A DNA stretch of 64,000 nt from Tepiditoga spiralis (GTDB lineage Bacteria; Thermotogota; Thermotogae; Petrotogales; Petrotogaceae): assembly GCF_014701195.1 (NCBI RefSeq), contig NZ_AP018712.1, positions 186,001 to 250,000 of the forward strand, written 5' to 3'. This document shows positions 1 through 10,038 of the stretch, one piece after another. The stretch's first letter is position 1. The number at the start of each line of letters is the position of its first letter. The notes below the pieces were generated by a model that did not search any database, was not told where the DNA came from, and saw only the letters and a list, made by a program, of their open reading frames with translations. The translations under genes and the position numbers were made by a program.

Positions 1-3
1 CTT

Positions 4-134
4 GAAATTTTTAGGAAATTTGCATTTGAAAAAGAAGGTTGGAAAAACACGACGTTTTGGAAAGTTCTGGTTCACATGGACGTGAACTCTGAACGTGCCT
101 TCTTTTTCTTGCTAATTTGCGTTTAGAAAATTTC
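4..134. repeat. Imperfect inverted repeat with internal hairpin, no gene seen
   Basis: Positions 4-38 and 98-134 are imperfect reverse complements; both contain a shared GAAAAAGAAGG / CCTTCTTTTTC block and a GAAATTTT / AAAATTTC end. Between them GTTCAC (70-75) can pair with GTGAAC (82-87). No convincing reading frame with a ribosome binding site covers 1-230. It could be a structured RNA, the end of an element lying mostly outside the window, or a decayed repeat; the sequence alone does not decide. Confidence 0.4.
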
Positions 135-232
135 TTCTGAGAAAATATTTTTTACCATTCTTTATCTCTTTTATTTTTTCACTATTTTCTATCGTTACGT
201 TCACGCATTTTATGAGTAATTACATAATATTA

Positions 233-276
233 AACAATAAAACAAAACGGCCTAAAGGCCGTTTTGTTTTATTGTT
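233..276. terminator. Bidirectional terminator after the rpmH-cupin operon
   Basis: A perfect palindrome with two 20-base arms (233-252 and 257-276) and a TAAA loop. The GC core GGCC is flanked by A-rich and T-rich tracts, so it can act on either strand. It lies three bases beyond the cupin stop codon and so probably ends the minus-strand operon. Confidence 0.85.
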
Positions 277-278
277 AG

Positions 279-638
279 TTATTCTTCATCTGCTGAATTT
301 GGAATTACACATATAAATTCTAAATCATCTTCTCCAATATTTATAAGTTGATGTTCAACATTTCCAGGAACAAAAATATAATTACCAGCTTCAACTACTT
401 GATATTCTTCGCCATTAAAAACATTAGCTTTACCTTTTAAAATAAAAATTTCATGTTCCCAATGGTGAGAATGTTTTGGAGAATTACCATTAGGAGCAAC
501 CGTAAACAATCTCATTACAAAGTTTGGTGCACCCAATTTACTTCCTATTAAAACTCTTTTTTTTACATTTTTTACTGTATCATTGTTAATAAATAAAGGT
601 TCAATATCATACGCTTTTCCTACAGTTGCTTTTTTCAT
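279..638 (-). CDS. Small cupin-domain protein
   Basis: A 119-residue single-domain cupin. Cupin motif 1 is visible around residues 54-70 as H-S-H-H-x-E-H-E followed by an ILKG turn, and motif 2 appears near residues 87-101 as a NYIFVPGNVEHQ segment. These histidines and glutamates are the usual ligands for a divalent metal. There is no signal peptide, so the protein is probably cytoplasmic. The enzyme or sensory role of such stand-alone cupins cannot be told from sequence. The gene starts three bases after the jag stop behind a G-rich ribosome binding site and ends at a strong terminator, so it is the last gene of the rpmH operon. Cupin fold: confident; substrate: unknown. Confidence 0.85.
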   Translation of the reverse strand: MKKATVGKAYDIEPLFINNDTVKNVKKRVLIGSKLGAPNFVMRLFTVAPNGNSPKHSHHWEHEIFILKGKANVFNGEEYQVVEAGNYIFVPGNVEHQLINIGEDDLEFICVIPNSADEE

Positions 639-640
639 AA

Positions 641-1300
641 TTAAGCCCCCTTTGGAGTATACTCTTCTCTACATATTACTACTTTTCTATAAGGTTCAAA
701 TCCAACAGATTTAGTAATTAAATTAGGATAATGTCTTTTTACATATTCATGAACCATTTTTCTTTCAAAAGAAAACATTGGAGCAAGTTCTATTTCTTCT
801 TCACCAGATAAAAGTTTTTTTATTGAATTTTCTGTTATTTCTTCTATCTTCTTTCTTCTCTTTTTTCTATAATCTCCTATATCTAATTTAATATCTACCT
901 TAGTACTAGTCATTCTATTTACATATATCATTATTAAATGCTGTAATGCACCAAGGGTTCTTCCATGCTTACCGATTAAATTCCCAAGACCTTCGCCATT
1001 TAAAAATATAATAATAGTTTTACCATAAATTTTTATTGAAGAAGTTATACCTTCATCAAAACTTTTTGTTATTTCTTTTAAAAACTCACTTATTTGATTT
1101 AATAAATAAGTTTCATTTAAATATGCTTCTATTATTGCAGGTTTACTACCTATTCTTAAAAATCCTTTAACTTCTTTTTGTATTAAAGTATAAGAAATTT
1201 CTTCTTCTTTAACTTTAAAAATTTCTTTAGCTTCTTTTAGCGCCGTTTCAAGATTTTTAGATGTTATTTGCTTTGACTGTATCTTTATCACTCGTTTCAT
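641..1300 (-). CDS. jag: RNA-binding protein Jag/KhpB (SpoIIIJ-associated)
   Basis: A 219-residue protein with the three Jag parts in order: an N-terminal Jag_N domain (about residues 1-55), a KH domain with the GKHG loop at 110-113, and a C-terminal R3H domain (about 150-210) containing FERKMVHEYV. Jag/KhpB binds RNA and in other bacteria works with KhpA in controlling cell division and envelope synthesis. It is typically encoded next to yidC, as here. The gene is six bases downstream of yidC and belongs to the rpmH-rnpA-yidD-yidC operon. The family assignment is firm; the RNA targets here are not known. Confidence 0.95.
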   Translation of the reverse strand: MKRVIKIQSKQITSKNLETALKEAKEIFKVKEEEISYTLIQKEVKGFLRIGSKPAIIEAYLNETYLLNQISEFLKEITKSFDEGITSSIKIYGKTIIIFLNGEGLGNLIGKHGRTLGALQHLIMIYVNRMTSTKVDIKLDIGDYRKKRRKKIEEITENSIKKLLSGEEEIELAPMFSFERKMVHEYVKRHYPNLITKSVGFEPYRKVVICREEYTPKGA

Positions 1301-1306
1301 GCCCCC

Positions 1307-2671
1307 TTATGCCTTTCTTTTTATAGGTTTTGGTCCAAGTCCAAAAAGCTCTCTTAAAGTAATACCTTTAATTCCATATCTTTTATGAGTTATATAAGTA
1401 AGAACAACTTGTATTAAAGCTGTAGTTGTATAATAAATAAACAATCCTGTTGGAAATCCAATAAACATAAATTGGAATACAACACTCATTATTATTTGTT
1501 GCCAAGCCATTTTAGCATCATTAGCACTCCATAAACCAGTTACAATGTATGCAAGAGAAGTTACCAATACTAAAATTATATTTTGAGAAAATCCTCCTTG
1601 TGAAAGATCAGACCAAAATAAAAACTTAGGATTGTATGCAAAACTTTCCCCAAAATAATATATAACGCTGTACAACAAGAAAAATACTGGCATTTGTACT
1701 AATAAAGGTAAACAACCGCTTGCTGGATTATATCCTTTTTCTTTATATAAATTCATCATTGCTTCTTGTTGTTTTTGTGGATTTGAATATTTTTTCTTTA
1801 ACTTTTCTATTTCAGGTTGTAATTGTTTCATCATTATCATGGACTTCATTTGTTTATGATACAAAGGATAAAGAATAACTCTTATAATTAAAGTAAAGAT
1901 TATTATTGCCCATCCAAAGTTTCCTGTCCATTGTTTAAGCATGTATAAAAAGTCTACAAAAAAGTAATATATATTAGAAGACCAATTTAGTGCACCTACA
2001 TCTTGTAATAATGCTTTAATACTTTTATTGGTTTCATCATCGAAAACACTTTTAATAAAAGTAAGTTTCATTGGTCCCATATAAACCTTTGAAATAGAGT
2101 TACCAGAAACGTTATATAAAAGTCCATCTTCTATTTTTTTATTTGTACTAAATACCAAAACAGATTTCAAACTAACCTTTGCTGAATATGGTTTTGGTAA
2201 GTAAGATACGAGTTGATTTTTAGATGTTCTTATTTTATCAGCATATGAAATAGTTGGAATTTTTACTAAACCTTTAACATTATCAAATTCAATATCAAAG
2301 TGAAAGTATGTATCATTGTAAAATTTATATTTTTTATATCCACCGTTTTTAAAGAAAAAAGTAAATTCAACATATTTTTTATCTTCAGAAATATTGTATT
2401 CACTTCTTACAGGTAAAATTTCCATTTTTGTTTCTGGATTTATTAAGTCAAAACTATCATTTGCATATTCAAATAATTCAACAACCTTTTTTGTTCTTGA
2501 TTCCACAATTGAATAATTTTTTATGTGCCCAAATTCGTCCATATTAAAGTTATAAAGTTTTAACTCTACATTTGTAATTTTTGAAGCATTTTCAGTAATT
2601 TTTATTTCAGGTAAAGCATATACAAAAACAGATAGGATAATTAATCCTATTATTATGAGTTGTTTTTTCAA
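1307..2671 (-). CDS. yidC: Membrane protein insertase YidC
   Basis: A 454-residue YidC/Oxa1 family insertase. It starts with a hydrophobic segment (residues 1-20) and has a large extracytoplasmic domain (about 25-235), as in Gram-negative and Thermotoga proteins and unlike the short Firmicutes SpoIIIJ. The conserved C-terminal insertase core follows (about 245-440): membrane segments carrying the R-V-I-L-Y-P motif with the groove arginine, a charged cytoplasmic hairpin, and the [13 protein letters not shown] segment. It inserts membrane proteins with or without SecYEG. The first codons overlap the end of yidD by four bases, which indicates translational coupling. Confidence 0.97.
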   Translation of the reverse strand: MKKQLIIIGLIILSVFVYALPEIKITENASKITNVELKLYNFNMDEFGHIKNYSIVESRTKKVVELFEYANDSFDLINPETKMEILPVRSEYNISEDKKYVEFTFFFKNGGYKKYKFYNDTYFHFDIEFDNVKGLVKIPTISYADKIRTSKNQLVSYLPKPYSAKVSLKSVLVFSTNKKIEDGLLYNVSGNSISKVYMGPMKLTFIKSVFDDETNKSIKALLQDVGALNWSSNIYYFFVDFLYMLKQWTGNFGWAIIIFTLIIRVILYPLYHKQMKSMIMMKQLQPEIEKLKKKYSNPQKQQEAMMNLYKEKGYNPASGCLPLLVQMPVFFLLYSVIYYFGESFAYNPKFLFWSDLSQGGFSQNIILVLVTSLAYIVTGLWSANDAKMAWQQIIMSVVFQFMFIGFPTGLFIYYTTTALIQVVLTYITHKRYGIKGITLRELFGLGPKPIKRKA

Positions 2672-2937
2672 TTTTTTGCACTCCCTTTATTCTTTTGAGT
2701 ATTATTTTTAATAAAAAATTCAAATTTTTCTGGTACAGGATCATTTCCTCCAGGATTAAACGGATGACAACGGAGTATTCGTCTGAAACCCAAATAAAGA
2801 CCTTTTAATGAACCAAAACGAGAAACCGCTTCATAAGTATAAGCGGAACATGTTGGTGAAAATCTACAAGATGGTGGCTTTAAAGGTGAAATAAACTTTC
2901 TATAAAAAGTTATTAATAAAAGAATTATTTTCTTCAT
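2668..2937 (-). CDS. yidD: Membrane protein insertion efficiency factor YidD
   Basis: An 89-residue protein with the YidD signature: a short amphipathic N-terminus ending in [15 protein letters not shown], then [12 protein letters not shown], a [20 protein letters not shown] block and a charged tail. The three conserved cysteines are present. YidD is a small membrane-associated protein that assists YidC-dependent insertion. The gene overlaps rnpA upstream and yidC downstream by four bases each, the usual bacterial arrangement. Confidence 0.96.
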   Translation of the reverse strand: MKKIILLLITFYRKFISPLKPPSCRFSPTCSAYTYEAVSRFGSLKGLYLGFRRILRCHPFNPGGNDPVPEKFEFFIKNNTQKNKGSAKN

Positions 2938-3272
2938 TTTATTTTGCTCATTATATCAAAAAAGATTTCTTTGAACTCTTCAAATGTCATATCTTTAAAT
3001 TTTTTAGATAAACTCTTTCTTGGAATAAAAAGCATAATATTACTATTAAAAGTATCTTTATTTGTTCTATAAAGTTCTCTTACATAACGTTTTAATCTAT
3101 TTCTAACATATGCTTTTCCAAACTTTCTTTTAACAGATATGGCAATTTTAGGAGTAGAACTCTTTTTATACACAACAACAAAATATCTGCTAACAGCTCT
3201 TTCTCCATCATTAAATAATTCTTCAAAATCTTTTCTGAGTTTCAGACGCTCGCGTTTTTTAAAAGTTTGCAT
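2934..3272 (-). CDS. rnpA: Ribonuclease P protein component
   Basis: A 112-residue basic protein with the RnpA signature: an N-terminal LRKDFEELF segment, a central [10 protein letters not shown]-type strand, and the [13 protein letters not shown] helix that contacts the RNase P RNA. It helps the catalytic RNA remove 5' leaders from tRNA precursors. The ATG overlaps the TAA of rpmH by one base (TAATG), so the two are probably translationally coupled. Confidence 0.96.
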   Translation of the reverse strand: MQTFKKRERLKLRKDFEELFNDGERAVSRYFVVVYKKSSTPKIAISVKRKFGKAYVRNRLKRYVRELYRTNKDTFNSNIMLFIPRKSLSKKFKDMTFEEFKEIFFDIMSKIK

Positions 3273-3406
3273 TAAACAGTTAAACTCTTTCTTCCCTTTG
3301 CTCTTCTTCTTCTAAGAACGTTTCTTCCTCCTGATGTAGCCTTTCTTGCTCTAAAACCATGTGTTCTTGCTCTCTTAATTCTTGATGGTTGATATGTTCT
3401 TTTCAT
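3272..3406 (-). CDS. rpmH: Large ribosomal subunit protein bL34
   Basis: A 44-codon gene that I translated by hand. It begins [18 protein letters not shown] and is rich in arginine throughout, ending [13 protein letters not shown], which matches bL34 from end to end. An AGGAGG ribosome binding site sits at about 3412-3417 with good spacing. It is the first gene of the rpmH-rnpA-yidD-yidC-jag operon and lies behind a consensus sigma-70 type promoter. Confidence 0.97.
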   Translation of the reverse strand: MKRTYQPSRIKRARTHGFRARKATSGGRNVLRRRRAKGRKSLTV

Positions 3407-3447
3407 AATGCGACCTCCTATCCATATTTTTATCAAATCTATTCTTA

Positions 3448-3477
3448 ATTATACACATAAAGGTATTGATATGTCAA
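3448..3477 (-). promoter_or_regulatory. Sigma-70 type promoter of rpmH operon
   Basis: On the minus strand a perfect TTGACA (3472-3477) is followed after 18 bases by a perfect TATAAT (3448-3453). The predicted start is about 35 bases upstream of the rpmH ATG. No competing promoter of this quality is seen nearby. Confidence 0.8.
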
Positions 3478-3622
3478 TAAAAATACGTTACAAAATTGTT
3501 CAAAATAACAAAAATTAATCTTTTATATCCTTTTATACTTATCTTTTATACCTTAAATATCAATTGCAATTATACTTTAACATAAAATTTTTTTTTAAAA
3601 AGTACTGTTTAAAGTTAAAGAG

Positions 3623-3628
3623 TATAAT
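3623..3628 (+). promoter_or_regulatory. Probable -10 element for the DUF89/5'-nucleotidase operon
   Basis: A TATAAT at this position lies 45 bases before the ATG of the DUF89 gene, on the strand opposite the rpmH promoter. No good -35 hexamer is visible at the expected distance, so only the -10 box is called. Confidence 0.45.
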
Positions 3629-3673
3629 ATAAAAGAAATTCTTTATTATTTGATATTTTGATGAGGTGAATAT

Positions 3674-4558
3674 ATGAAAGCAGAATATGAATGTATTGGT
3701 TGTATTATAAAACATACACAATCTTTAATAGAAAAAGCTGACAAAACAAATAAAATTTCAAGCGAAAAAAAATTTGAAGATTATAAAAAAGTTATTTCTG
3801 ATTTAATTAAAAATCTTGAATATGGAAAAAGACCTATTGAACTTTCTGTTTCACAGTACGATTCTATATATGAATTATATGGGAAACAAGATTTTTTTAT
3901 AAATGAAAAAACTAATGCCAATCAAATTTTTTTAGAAATGTATGATGATTTATTTTATTTCATAATGAATTCAGAAAATCCATTGAAAACAGCCGCCAAA
4001 CTTTCCGCAATTTCAAACATTATAGATTATGGAGTTAAAAATTCCTTTGGGGAATTAGAATTCGAAATAGAAACTATGGCAAAAAAAAGAAAGTTTGCAA
4101 TAGATGATTTTAAAAGTTTCAATGAAAAATTAAAAACTGCAAAAAAAATACTCTTTATTCATGATAATGCAGGAGAAATAGTTTTAGATAAACTATTTAT
4201 TAAAACAATTAAAAAATTTTATCCAGACATAATTATATATTCTGCAGTTAGAAGCGCTCCAATAATAAATGATGCAACTTTAAAGGATACTGATGAAATT
4301 AATTTAAAAGAACTTTCTATACCAATTGAATCTGGAAGTGTTTATCCTGGAACAATATTTGAAAAAACAAATGAAACTTTTAAAAATATTTTTGAAAAAT
4401 CTGATATAATTATATCAAAGGGACAAGGGAATTTTGAAGGATTAAATAAGACTTGCGAAAAAATATATTTTATATTAACAGCAAAGTGTTCTGTTGTATC
4501 TCAAGAATTAAATGTAAAAGTTGGAGAATTTGTATTTAAAAGAGATGTAGTTATATAA
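3674..4558 (+). CDS. DUF89/ARMT1-like damage-control phosphatase family protein
   Basis: A 294-residue protein of the DUF89 family. Diagnostic features are the N-terminal Cys pair (C7, C10 in ECIGC), the [10 protein letters not shown] motif with D164, N165, E168 and D172, and the later segments [12 protein letters not shown] and [10 protein letters not shown]. Family members are metal-dependent phosphatases thought to remove damaged or overflow phosphate metabolites; the short Cys-bearing prokaryotic forms are the least well characterised, so the substrate is not assigned. The ribosome binding site is GAGGTGA. The gene lies 29 bases upstream of the 5'-nucleotidase gene and is probably co-transcribed with it. 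Confidence 0.85.
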   Translation: MKAEYECIGCIIKHTQSLIEKADKTNKISSEKKFEDYKKVISDLIKNLEYGKRPIELSVSQYDSIYELYGKQDFFINEKTNANQIFLEMYDDLFYFIMNSENPLKTAAKLSAISNIIDYGVKNSFGELEFEIETMAKKRKFAIDDFKSFNEKLKTAKKILFIHDNAGEIVLDKLFIKTIKKFYPDIIIYSAVRSAPIINDATLKDTDEINLKELSIPIESGSVYPGTIFEKTNETFKNIFEKSDIIISKGQGNFEGLNKTCEKIYFILTAKCSVVSQELNVKVGEFVFKRDVVI

Positions 4559-4587
4559 ATTCAACCAAATCAAAGGAGGGGGTAGTA

Positions 4588-6144
4588 TTGAAAAAGCTAC
4601 TTAGTTTAATTACTGTTTTAATGATGATTAGTGCAATATTTGCTGCACCAGTTCATCTCGTTATTTTCCATATTAATGACACTCACGGACATGCATGGCC
4701 TTATTCTGAGTATCACAATCCTGATATAGGTGGTTTTGCAAGAATTGCAACTATAGTTAATGAACAAAGAGCAGAAATCGAAAAAGAAGGCGGACATGTA
4801 TTGTTCTTACACGCAGGAGATGCAAACACAGGTGTTCCTGAATCAGATCAGTTAAAAGCCGTACCTGATTTTGCAATGTTGCATTACATGGGTGTAGATG
4901 CTATGGCACTTGGAAACCATGAATTTGATAATGATTTACAAACACTTGAAATGCAACAAAGAGTTGCTCATTTTCCATTTTTGAGCTCTAACTTTGTTGA
5001 TAAAAATTTATTTCCAATATTTAAACCTTATTTAATTAAAAACTTTGGTGATTTAAAGGTTGGAATAATTGGTGTAACAACAGAACAAACAAACGTTTTA
5101 GAACCACTTCATCTTGGAACAAATAGATTTGAAAGTGCAGAAGAAGCTGTCAAAGATTATTTGCCCGAAGTAAAATCTAAATCAGATATAGTTATTGTAC
5201 TTGGTCATTTAGGATACGGTGTTAGACCTAATCTTCCTGTTGGTTATACAACTTCTGACGAACTTGCAAAAAAAGTTGAAGGAATAAGCGTTATAATAGA
5301 TGGTCATTCACACACAGTTATTGAACCACCAAAATATATAAATAATACAATAGTAGCACAAGCTGGTGAATGGGGTAAATACGTTGGAAGAATAGACCTT
5401 TGGATTGATAAAGGAAGAGTTACAAAATGGGAAGGCAAATTAATTCCTGTTAACTTAAAAAAATATAATGGTAAAGATGAAAATGGTAAAGCACTTTATA
5501 CAAACTTAAACCCTGTAGAAGAAGATCCATTCATAAAAATGATTGCTGATTCTTATTACAATATGGGATCAGAAAAATTAAATGAAGTTATTGGTGAAAC
5601 CAAGATAAATCTTGATGGTGAAAGACAAGATGTAAGAAGTAAAGAAACAAATTTAGCACATTTAATAACAGATGCAACACTTGAAAAAACAAATGCAGAC
5701 TTTGCATTTACAAATGGTGGAGGAATAAGAGCTTCTATAAAACCTGGTAAAATAACTTATAGAGATATATTAACAGTTCTTCCTTTTGGAAATACAGTTT
5801 ATGTAGTTAAATTAACAGGAAAAGATGTTATGGATGTTTTAAATTACGCAGTCACCATTCCTGCTGGTCAAGGAGCTCACATGCACGTTTCAGGAATAAC
5901 CTACGATGTTGTAAATGGAAAACCTACTAATGTTATGATAAAAGGTAAACCATTAGATATGAATAAAACATATAATGTAGTTACAAATAATTATGTTGCA
6001 GCTGGTGGAGACGGTTATAAAATGTTAAAAGGTAAAAATGGTTACGATACAGGATTTGTTCTTGCTGATGTTGTAAAAGATTATATAAAAGAACTTGGAA
6101 CAATCAAAAACTATGATAGTAAAAATAGAATCAATGTAAAATAA
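4588..6144 (+). CDS. Secreted 5'-nucleotidase / UshA-family metallophosphoesterase
   Basis: A 518-residue protein of the UshA/5'-nucleotidase family. It starts at a TTG behind a very strong AAAGGAGGGGG site, which is needed to include the signal peptide (about residues 1-19, ending near FAA). The N-terminal metallophosphoesterase domain shows D31-x-H33, GDANTG, GNHEFD, GHLGYG and DGHSH metal-binding motifs. The C-terminal 5_nucleotid_C domain carries NGGGIRASI, which binds the nucleoside. It should act outside the cytoplasmic membrane to hydrolyse nucleotides or UDP-sugars. A hairpin terminator follows immediately. Exact substrate is not predictable. Confidence 0.93.
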   Translation: MKKLLSLITVLMMISAIFAAPVHLVIFHINDTHGHAWPYSEYHNPDIGGFARIATIVNEQRAEIEKEGGHVLFLHAGDANTGVPESDQLKAVPDFAMLHYMGVDAMALGNHEFDNDLQTLEMQQRVAHFPFLSSNFVDKNLFPIFKPYLIKNFGDLKVGIIGVTTEQTNVLEPLHLGTNRFESAEEAVKDYLPEVKSKSDIVIVLGHLGYGVRPNLPVGYTTSDELAKKVEGISVIIDGHSHTVIEPPKYINNTIVAQAGEWGKYVGRIDLWIDKGRVTKWEGKLIPVNLKKYNGKDENGKALYTNLNPVEEDPFIKMIADSYYNMGSEKLNEVIGETKINLDGERQDVRSKETNLAHLITDATLEKTNADFAFTNGGGIRASIKPGKITYRDILTVLPFGNTVYVVKLTGKDVMDVLNYAVTIPAGQGAHMHVSGITYDVVNGKPTNVMIKGKPLDMNKTYNVVTNNYVAAGGDGYKMLKGKNGYDTGFVLADVVKDYIKELGTIKNYDSKNRINVK

Positions 6145-6145
6145 T

Positions 6146-6177
6146 AAAAAATGGCGAACTAAAGTTCGCCATTTTTT
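6146..6177. terminator. Bidirectional terminator between convergent genes
   Basis: Arms AAAAAATGGCGAACT and AGTTCGCCATTTTTT form a perfect 15-base stem. The T tract of the plus-strand terminator runs into the stop codon of the convergent gene ending at 6176. Confidence 0.88.
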
Positions 6178-7456
6178 ATTTTATTATAAAACTAATTTCT
6201 AATTTGTCGTTTTCTTTGTAATTAATATTTATTAATCCACCAAAATTTCCTTCAATTCCATATCCTGAAAATAATTTAGATAAATCAAAAAAAGCAAAAG
6301 CTAAATTAGCACTTCCTATTTTTTCTGACAACATGTTAAATAAAGTATTTTCAGATAATTTTTTATAACCTTTAATTAAATCTTTGTATTCTTTTGGAGT
6401 ACCTTGATAAATATATAATTCCTCATTATCTTTCCAGAGATTCAAATCAGTTGTTACTTTTTTCTTTTCACCTATATTTTCAGGATCATCAATCATAGTT
6501 TCTATTGACATAGTTATTTCATTGTCATTTACTTTTTTATACTTAATAGAATTATCTTCAAGTAAAGGTATAATATCTTTTATAGTGTTTTTAGTATTAA
6601 TCTTTATATATTCTTTTCCATTAAATTCCATACTATCAGAATTAAGTTCCACATTACCTCCAAGTTCTATTCCATTTGAAGAACTTAATAGTTTTTGTAC
6701 TAAATCAAAATCTCCAAAATTTTTTATAATACTTTTTAAAGAGCTTAAATCTGTAGGTATATATCCTGAAACTATCATATAAGTACCTGGAAATTTATAA
6801 TTATCTAAAGGCTTTATAAAATTAGTATTTGTAATTCCAGAAGAAACTGCACCATTAGATTTTCCTATTAAATATCCGTCTTTAACGTATGCATAACCAT
6901 TACCTTTCATTTTTGAAGAGTTAAGCACATAATAAAATCCATTTTCAATATTTTGTTGATTAATAGAAACACCTTTTTTAGCTTCTTTATAAAGATCTTT
7001 ATCCATAACAAAAACAACATAATTTTCTTTTTCTACAATATCAATGGAAACTCCACTTTCTTTAAGTGAACTTATTAAAATTTTATTTATATAATCTATA
7101 AATTTTTTTGAATCTTTAAATGGACCCATAACAACTCCAAAATGATAAGTTTCATTAGATGGTTCAACAATAAATCCTGCTAAATCTACATTTTGTAATA
7201 AATCATAAAAAGCTGATGATTCAACTTCAGAAGAAGTCATATACATTTCTGCATAACTCGAAAGCATAATTTCAAGATTTATTGGATCTAAAAAAATACT
7301 CTTTAATGATGGAATTGTTTTTAAACTTTCATAAGATTTTGTAAGATTTTTAACGTAAAAAAATGCTTTTGAATTAGATGGAACATACTGTAAAACATTT
7401 GAAAAAGATACTATTGAAAATAATGCTACTAAAAGTACTATCGTTATTTTTTTCAT
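6176..7456 (-). CDS. Secreted protein of unknown function
   Basis: A 426-residue protein with a clear N-terminal signal peptide (MKKITIVLLVALFSIVSFS) followed by NVLQYVPSNSKAFFYVKNL. The rest is a soluble alternating alpha/beta-like sequence without cysteines or recognisable catalytic motifs. The opening after the signal, a statement-like 'VPSNSKAFFYV' strand, resembles proteins annotated DUF3352, but I cannot confirm that family without a profile search. No lipobox is present. The ribosome binding site AGGAGG is well placed. It is a single gene between two terminators and probably resides in the periplasm or under the toga. Confidence 0.75.
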   Translation of the reverse strand: MKKITIVLLVALFSIVSFSNVLQYVPSNSKAFFYVKNLTKSYESLKTIPSLKSIFLDPINLEIMLSSYAEMYMTSSEVESSAFYDLLQNVDLAGFIVEPSNETYHFGVVMGPFKDSKKFIDYINKILISSLKESGVSIDIVEKENYVVFVMDKDLYKEAKKGVSINQQNIENGFYYVLNSSKMKGNGYAYVKDGYLIGKSNGAVSSGITNTNFIKPLDNYKFPGTYMIVSGYIPTDLSSLKSIIKNFGDFDLVQKLLSSSNGIELGGNVELNSDSMEFNGKEYIKINTKNTIKDIIPLLEDNSIKYKKVNDNEITMSIETMIDDPENIGEKKKVTTDLNLWKDNEELYIYQGTPKEYKDLIKGYKKLSENTLFNMLSEKIGSANLAFAFFDLSKLFSGYGIEGNFGGLININYKENDKLEISFIIK

Positions 7457-7512
7457 ATCTTACCTCCTATTATTTTGATTTCATTTATATTTTATCATAC
7501 TTATCTTAAAAA

Positions 7513-7546
7513 TAACAAAAATAAGCCCGAAGGCTTATTTTTGTTA
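7513..7546. terminator. Hairpin terminator of the STAS-chemoreceptor transcript
   Basis: Arms TAACAAAAATAAGCC and GGCTTATTTTTGTTA with a CGAA loop lie directly after the stop of the chemoreceptor gene on the minus strand. Confidence 0.8.
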
Positions 7547-7550
7547 TCAT

Positions 7551-9524
7551 TTATAATTTAAAAAACTTTATTTGAGAAATAAGAAGCTTTGACATTTCAA
7601 GCAGTTCTCCTGCATTTGCCGTTATGTTTTGTGTTCCTTCTGATACATTGTTTATTGCTTCGCTTGCATCTGATACTTGATCACTTATCTCTGATACTAT
7701 TCTTGCCACATTGTCCATTGCTGAACTCATCTCTTCAGCTGATGCACTTTGCTGTTCTGAACTTGCTGTTAGATTTTGTATTCCACTGTTCATTCCATCT
7801 ACTCTTTCTTTTATTACTTCGAACTTTTCTGTTAGTTCTTTCATTGATCCATTTATTTTTTTAGTTATATTTACTATCTTTTCTGTTGCTCCTGCTGTTG
7901 TTTCTGTTCCTGTTTTTATTTCTCCTAAAATTACTGCTATCTTTTCTGTTGCATTCTTTGATTCTTCGGCTAACTTTCTTATTTCTTCGGCTACTACTGC
8001 AAACCCTTTGCCTGCTTCTCCTGCTCTTGCTGCTTCTATTGCTGCATTTAATGCCAATAAGTTTGTTTGTTCTGTTATACTGTTTATTGTATCTACTATG
8101 TTCTCTACGTTTGCTGCATTTTCCGAGAGCTTATTTACTTCTTTGTTCGTTTGATCTGATTGCGTTAATGCTTCATTTATTATCCTTTGTACATCACTTA
8201 TTAATCCAGATCCTTCATTTGCTGCTATTGATGATTCTTCCGCTGCTTCACTCAACTCTTGTGCTGAACGCGATATTGCTTGTGCACTTGCTGCTACTTC
8301 TTGTACTCCTGAACTTACCTCTTCTACATTTGCTGCTACATTTTCTGCATTGTCTTTTACTGAACTCATTTGTGCTGTTAATTCTTCGGCTGTTGCACTC
8401 AATTCTTCTGATACACTTGATAATTCTGATGATGCCCTTTCTGTATTACTTCCTGATTTATCTATACTCATTATTATTTCTCTTAATTTTTCTGTCATCC
8501 TTTTTAGCGCTTTTGACATCTGTCCTATTTCATCTTTTGATTCATATTCAAACTTTTCATTTATTTCTCCATTTCCAAACTTTTCTATCTTTTCACTCAT
8601 TTCTTTTAGTGGTTTTGTTATCATCTTTGATAAGAAGTATAATACCATTACTAATACTATTATTGATAATGTTACTGCTATTGTAAAGTTTATTATTAAT
8701 CTTCTTACTGGAGTTGTCGCTACATCCTTATCATCTACTACTGTATAAAATATCCAATTTGTTCCATTCATCTTTTGATAATATGCTGTCTTTTTTACTT
8801 TATTGTATACATAACTTATAACCCCACTATTTGATGTTGCTTTTTTATATAGTTCATTCGAGGATATATCAACACCTATTTTTGTTGCATCTTTGTGTAA
8901 AAGCGTTATTCCTTTTTCATTTAAAACATATGAATATTGACTTTTATACATATGTGATTCATTTAATTTTGTTACAAGTTCATTCATAGTTAAATCAAGA
9001 CCAACTACTCCAACTACTTCTCCATTTTTTATTATTGCCTTTGCTACTGTTATTAACATTTCTCCAGAACTAGCATCTGCATATGGATCTGTTATTACTA
9101 TTTCTCCGTTCTTTTCTAATGCTGCTTTATACCATGGTCTCACTCTTGGATCATATGTTGCTGGTAATTCTTGATCTGGTTTAATCAACATTGTTCCATC
9201 TGGTAATCCCATATATACACTTTGTATTTCACTGTAATTATCTACAACATTTTGAAAGGTTTTTAACATCCATTTTCTTTCTCCATATTTATTTTCATAT
9301 GCTCCTAATACATTTGTATCTCCATTTAAAAAATTTGCTATATTCCCTACATTATTAAAAAATGCTTCAAAACTATTAACTATATTTGTATTTGATAACA
9401 TAATGTCATGTTTTGCTTTTTTAAAAGCAGTTTGATATGATGCCACATTATTGTACATTATTAATATAAAAAATACAGTTATAGTACCAACTATAAAACT
9501 TATCAACTTTCCTTTTAACTTCAT
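7551..9524 (-). CDS. Methyl-accepting chemotaxis protein (dCache sensor), copy A
   Basis: A 657-residue chemoreceptor. TM1 is at about 9-27; the extracytoplasmic dCache-type domain (about 30-275) contains [13 protein letters not shown] and [13 protein letters not shown], the pattern seen in amino-acid-binding dCache_1 sensors (an inference about ligand). TM2 (about 278-298) is followed by HAMP and a long coiled-coil signalling domain with the conserved tip [20 protein letters not shown]. It should signal through CheW/CheA, which are not in this window. It lies 12 bases after the STAS gene and is probably co-transcribed with it. It is an almost exact copy of the receptor at 10039-12009 except in the ligand-binding part. 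Confidence 0.96.
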   Translation of the reverse strand: MKLKGKLISFIVGTITVFFILIMYNNVASYQTAFKKAKHDIMLSNTNIVNSFEAFFNNVGNIANFLNGDTNVLGAYENKYGERKWMLKTFQNVVDNYSEIQSVYMGLPDGTMLIKPDQELPATYDPRVRPWYKAALEKNGEIVITDPYADASSGEMLITVAKAIIKNGEVVGVVGLDLTMNELVTKLNESHMYKSQYSYVLNEKGITLLHKDATKIGVDISSNELYKKATSNSGVISYVYNKVKKTAYYQKMNGTNWIFYTVVDDKDVATTPVRRLIINFTIAVTLSIIVLVMVLYFLSKMITKPLKEMSEKIEKFGNGEINEKFEYESKDEIGQMSKALKRMTEKLREIIMSIDKSGSNTERASSELSSVSEELSATAEELTAQMSSVKDNAENVAANVEEVSSGVQEVAASAQAISRSAQELSEAAEESSIAANEGSGLISDVQRIINEALTQSDQTNKEVNKLSENAANVENIVDTINSITEQTNLLALNAAIEAARAGEAGKGFAVVAEEIRKLAEESKNATEKIAVILGEIKTGTETTAGATEKIVNITKKINGSMKELTEKFEVIKERVDGMNSGIQNLTASSEQQSASAEEMSSAMDNVARIVSEISDQVSDASEAINNVSEGTQNITANAGELLEMSKLLISQIKFFKL

Positions 9525-9536
9525 AATATCTGCCTC

Positions 9537-9881
9537 CTATGATAACTGTTTTATTGCATCTTCAATGGTAGGATAAATAGAAACAATTCTATCTGTTCTT
9601 GTCATTTTAAATAAATTTTCAACTTCTTTTCTCATACCAGTTATTACAAGCTCTTTGTGATTTTTATGAATATCTTTAAACAATGCTATTATTGATCCCA
9701 AACCAGAACTATCTATATATGGAACATCTGTAGTATCAAAAATAATTATTTTTTCTTTTAATTCATTTATTTTTTCTCTTGCTTCTTCTTTAAAGTTTAA
9801 GCTATGATAAACATCAAGTTCTCCATGACCCTTAATTATTAAAAAATTTCCTTTTTCTTCAAATTCTAATTTAAAGTACAT
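9537..9881 (-). CDS. STAS-domain protein (anti-sigma factor antagonist type)
   Basis: A 114-residue single STAS domain. It has the expected N-terminal strand with a hydrophobic run, the central DTTDVPYIDSSGLGSI motif whose serine is the site phosphorylated in SpoIIAA-type proteins, and the LVITGMRKEVENLFKMTRTDRI C-terminal half. Such proteins bind anti-sigma kinases, but the same fold is used in other partner-switching and chemosensory contexts. It sits between two chemoreceptor genes and directly upstream of one, so a link with chemotaxis is possible. No partner kinase or sigma factor is seen nearby. Confidence 0.85.
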   Translation of the reverse strand: MYFKLEFEEKGNFLIIKGHGELDVYHSLNFKEEAREKINELKEKIIIFDTTDVPYIDSSGLGSIIALFKDIHKNHKELVITGMRKEVENLFKMTRTDRIVSIYPTIEDAIKQLS

Positions 9882-9996
9882 AAAATTCCCCCTTTCTACT
9901 TTTATAAAAAAATTTTATAATGTATATACAAATTATACCACATTATTCATATACATATAACTTTTTATTTAAAATTAATTCTTTTTATTATAAAAA

Positions 9997-10032
9997 TATA
10001 AGGCACATAAGAAAATTCTTATGTGCCTTATA
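9997..10032. terminator. Hairpin between chemoreceptor B and the STAS gene
   Basis: A near-perfect palindrome with 17-base arms (9997-10013 and 10016-10032) around a two-base loop directly follows the stop codon of the upstream receptor on the minus strand. T-rich sequence on the exit side supports termination, separating receptor B from the STAS-receptor A unit. Confidence 0.75.
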
Positions 10033-10038
10033 TTTAAT

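Noticed and set aside
7589-8748. Long plus-strand open frames opposite chemoreceptor A, rich in Leu and Ser
   Set aside because: They are antisense shadows of the coiled-coil coding sequence, repeat exactly opposite copy B, and have no ribosome binding sites.
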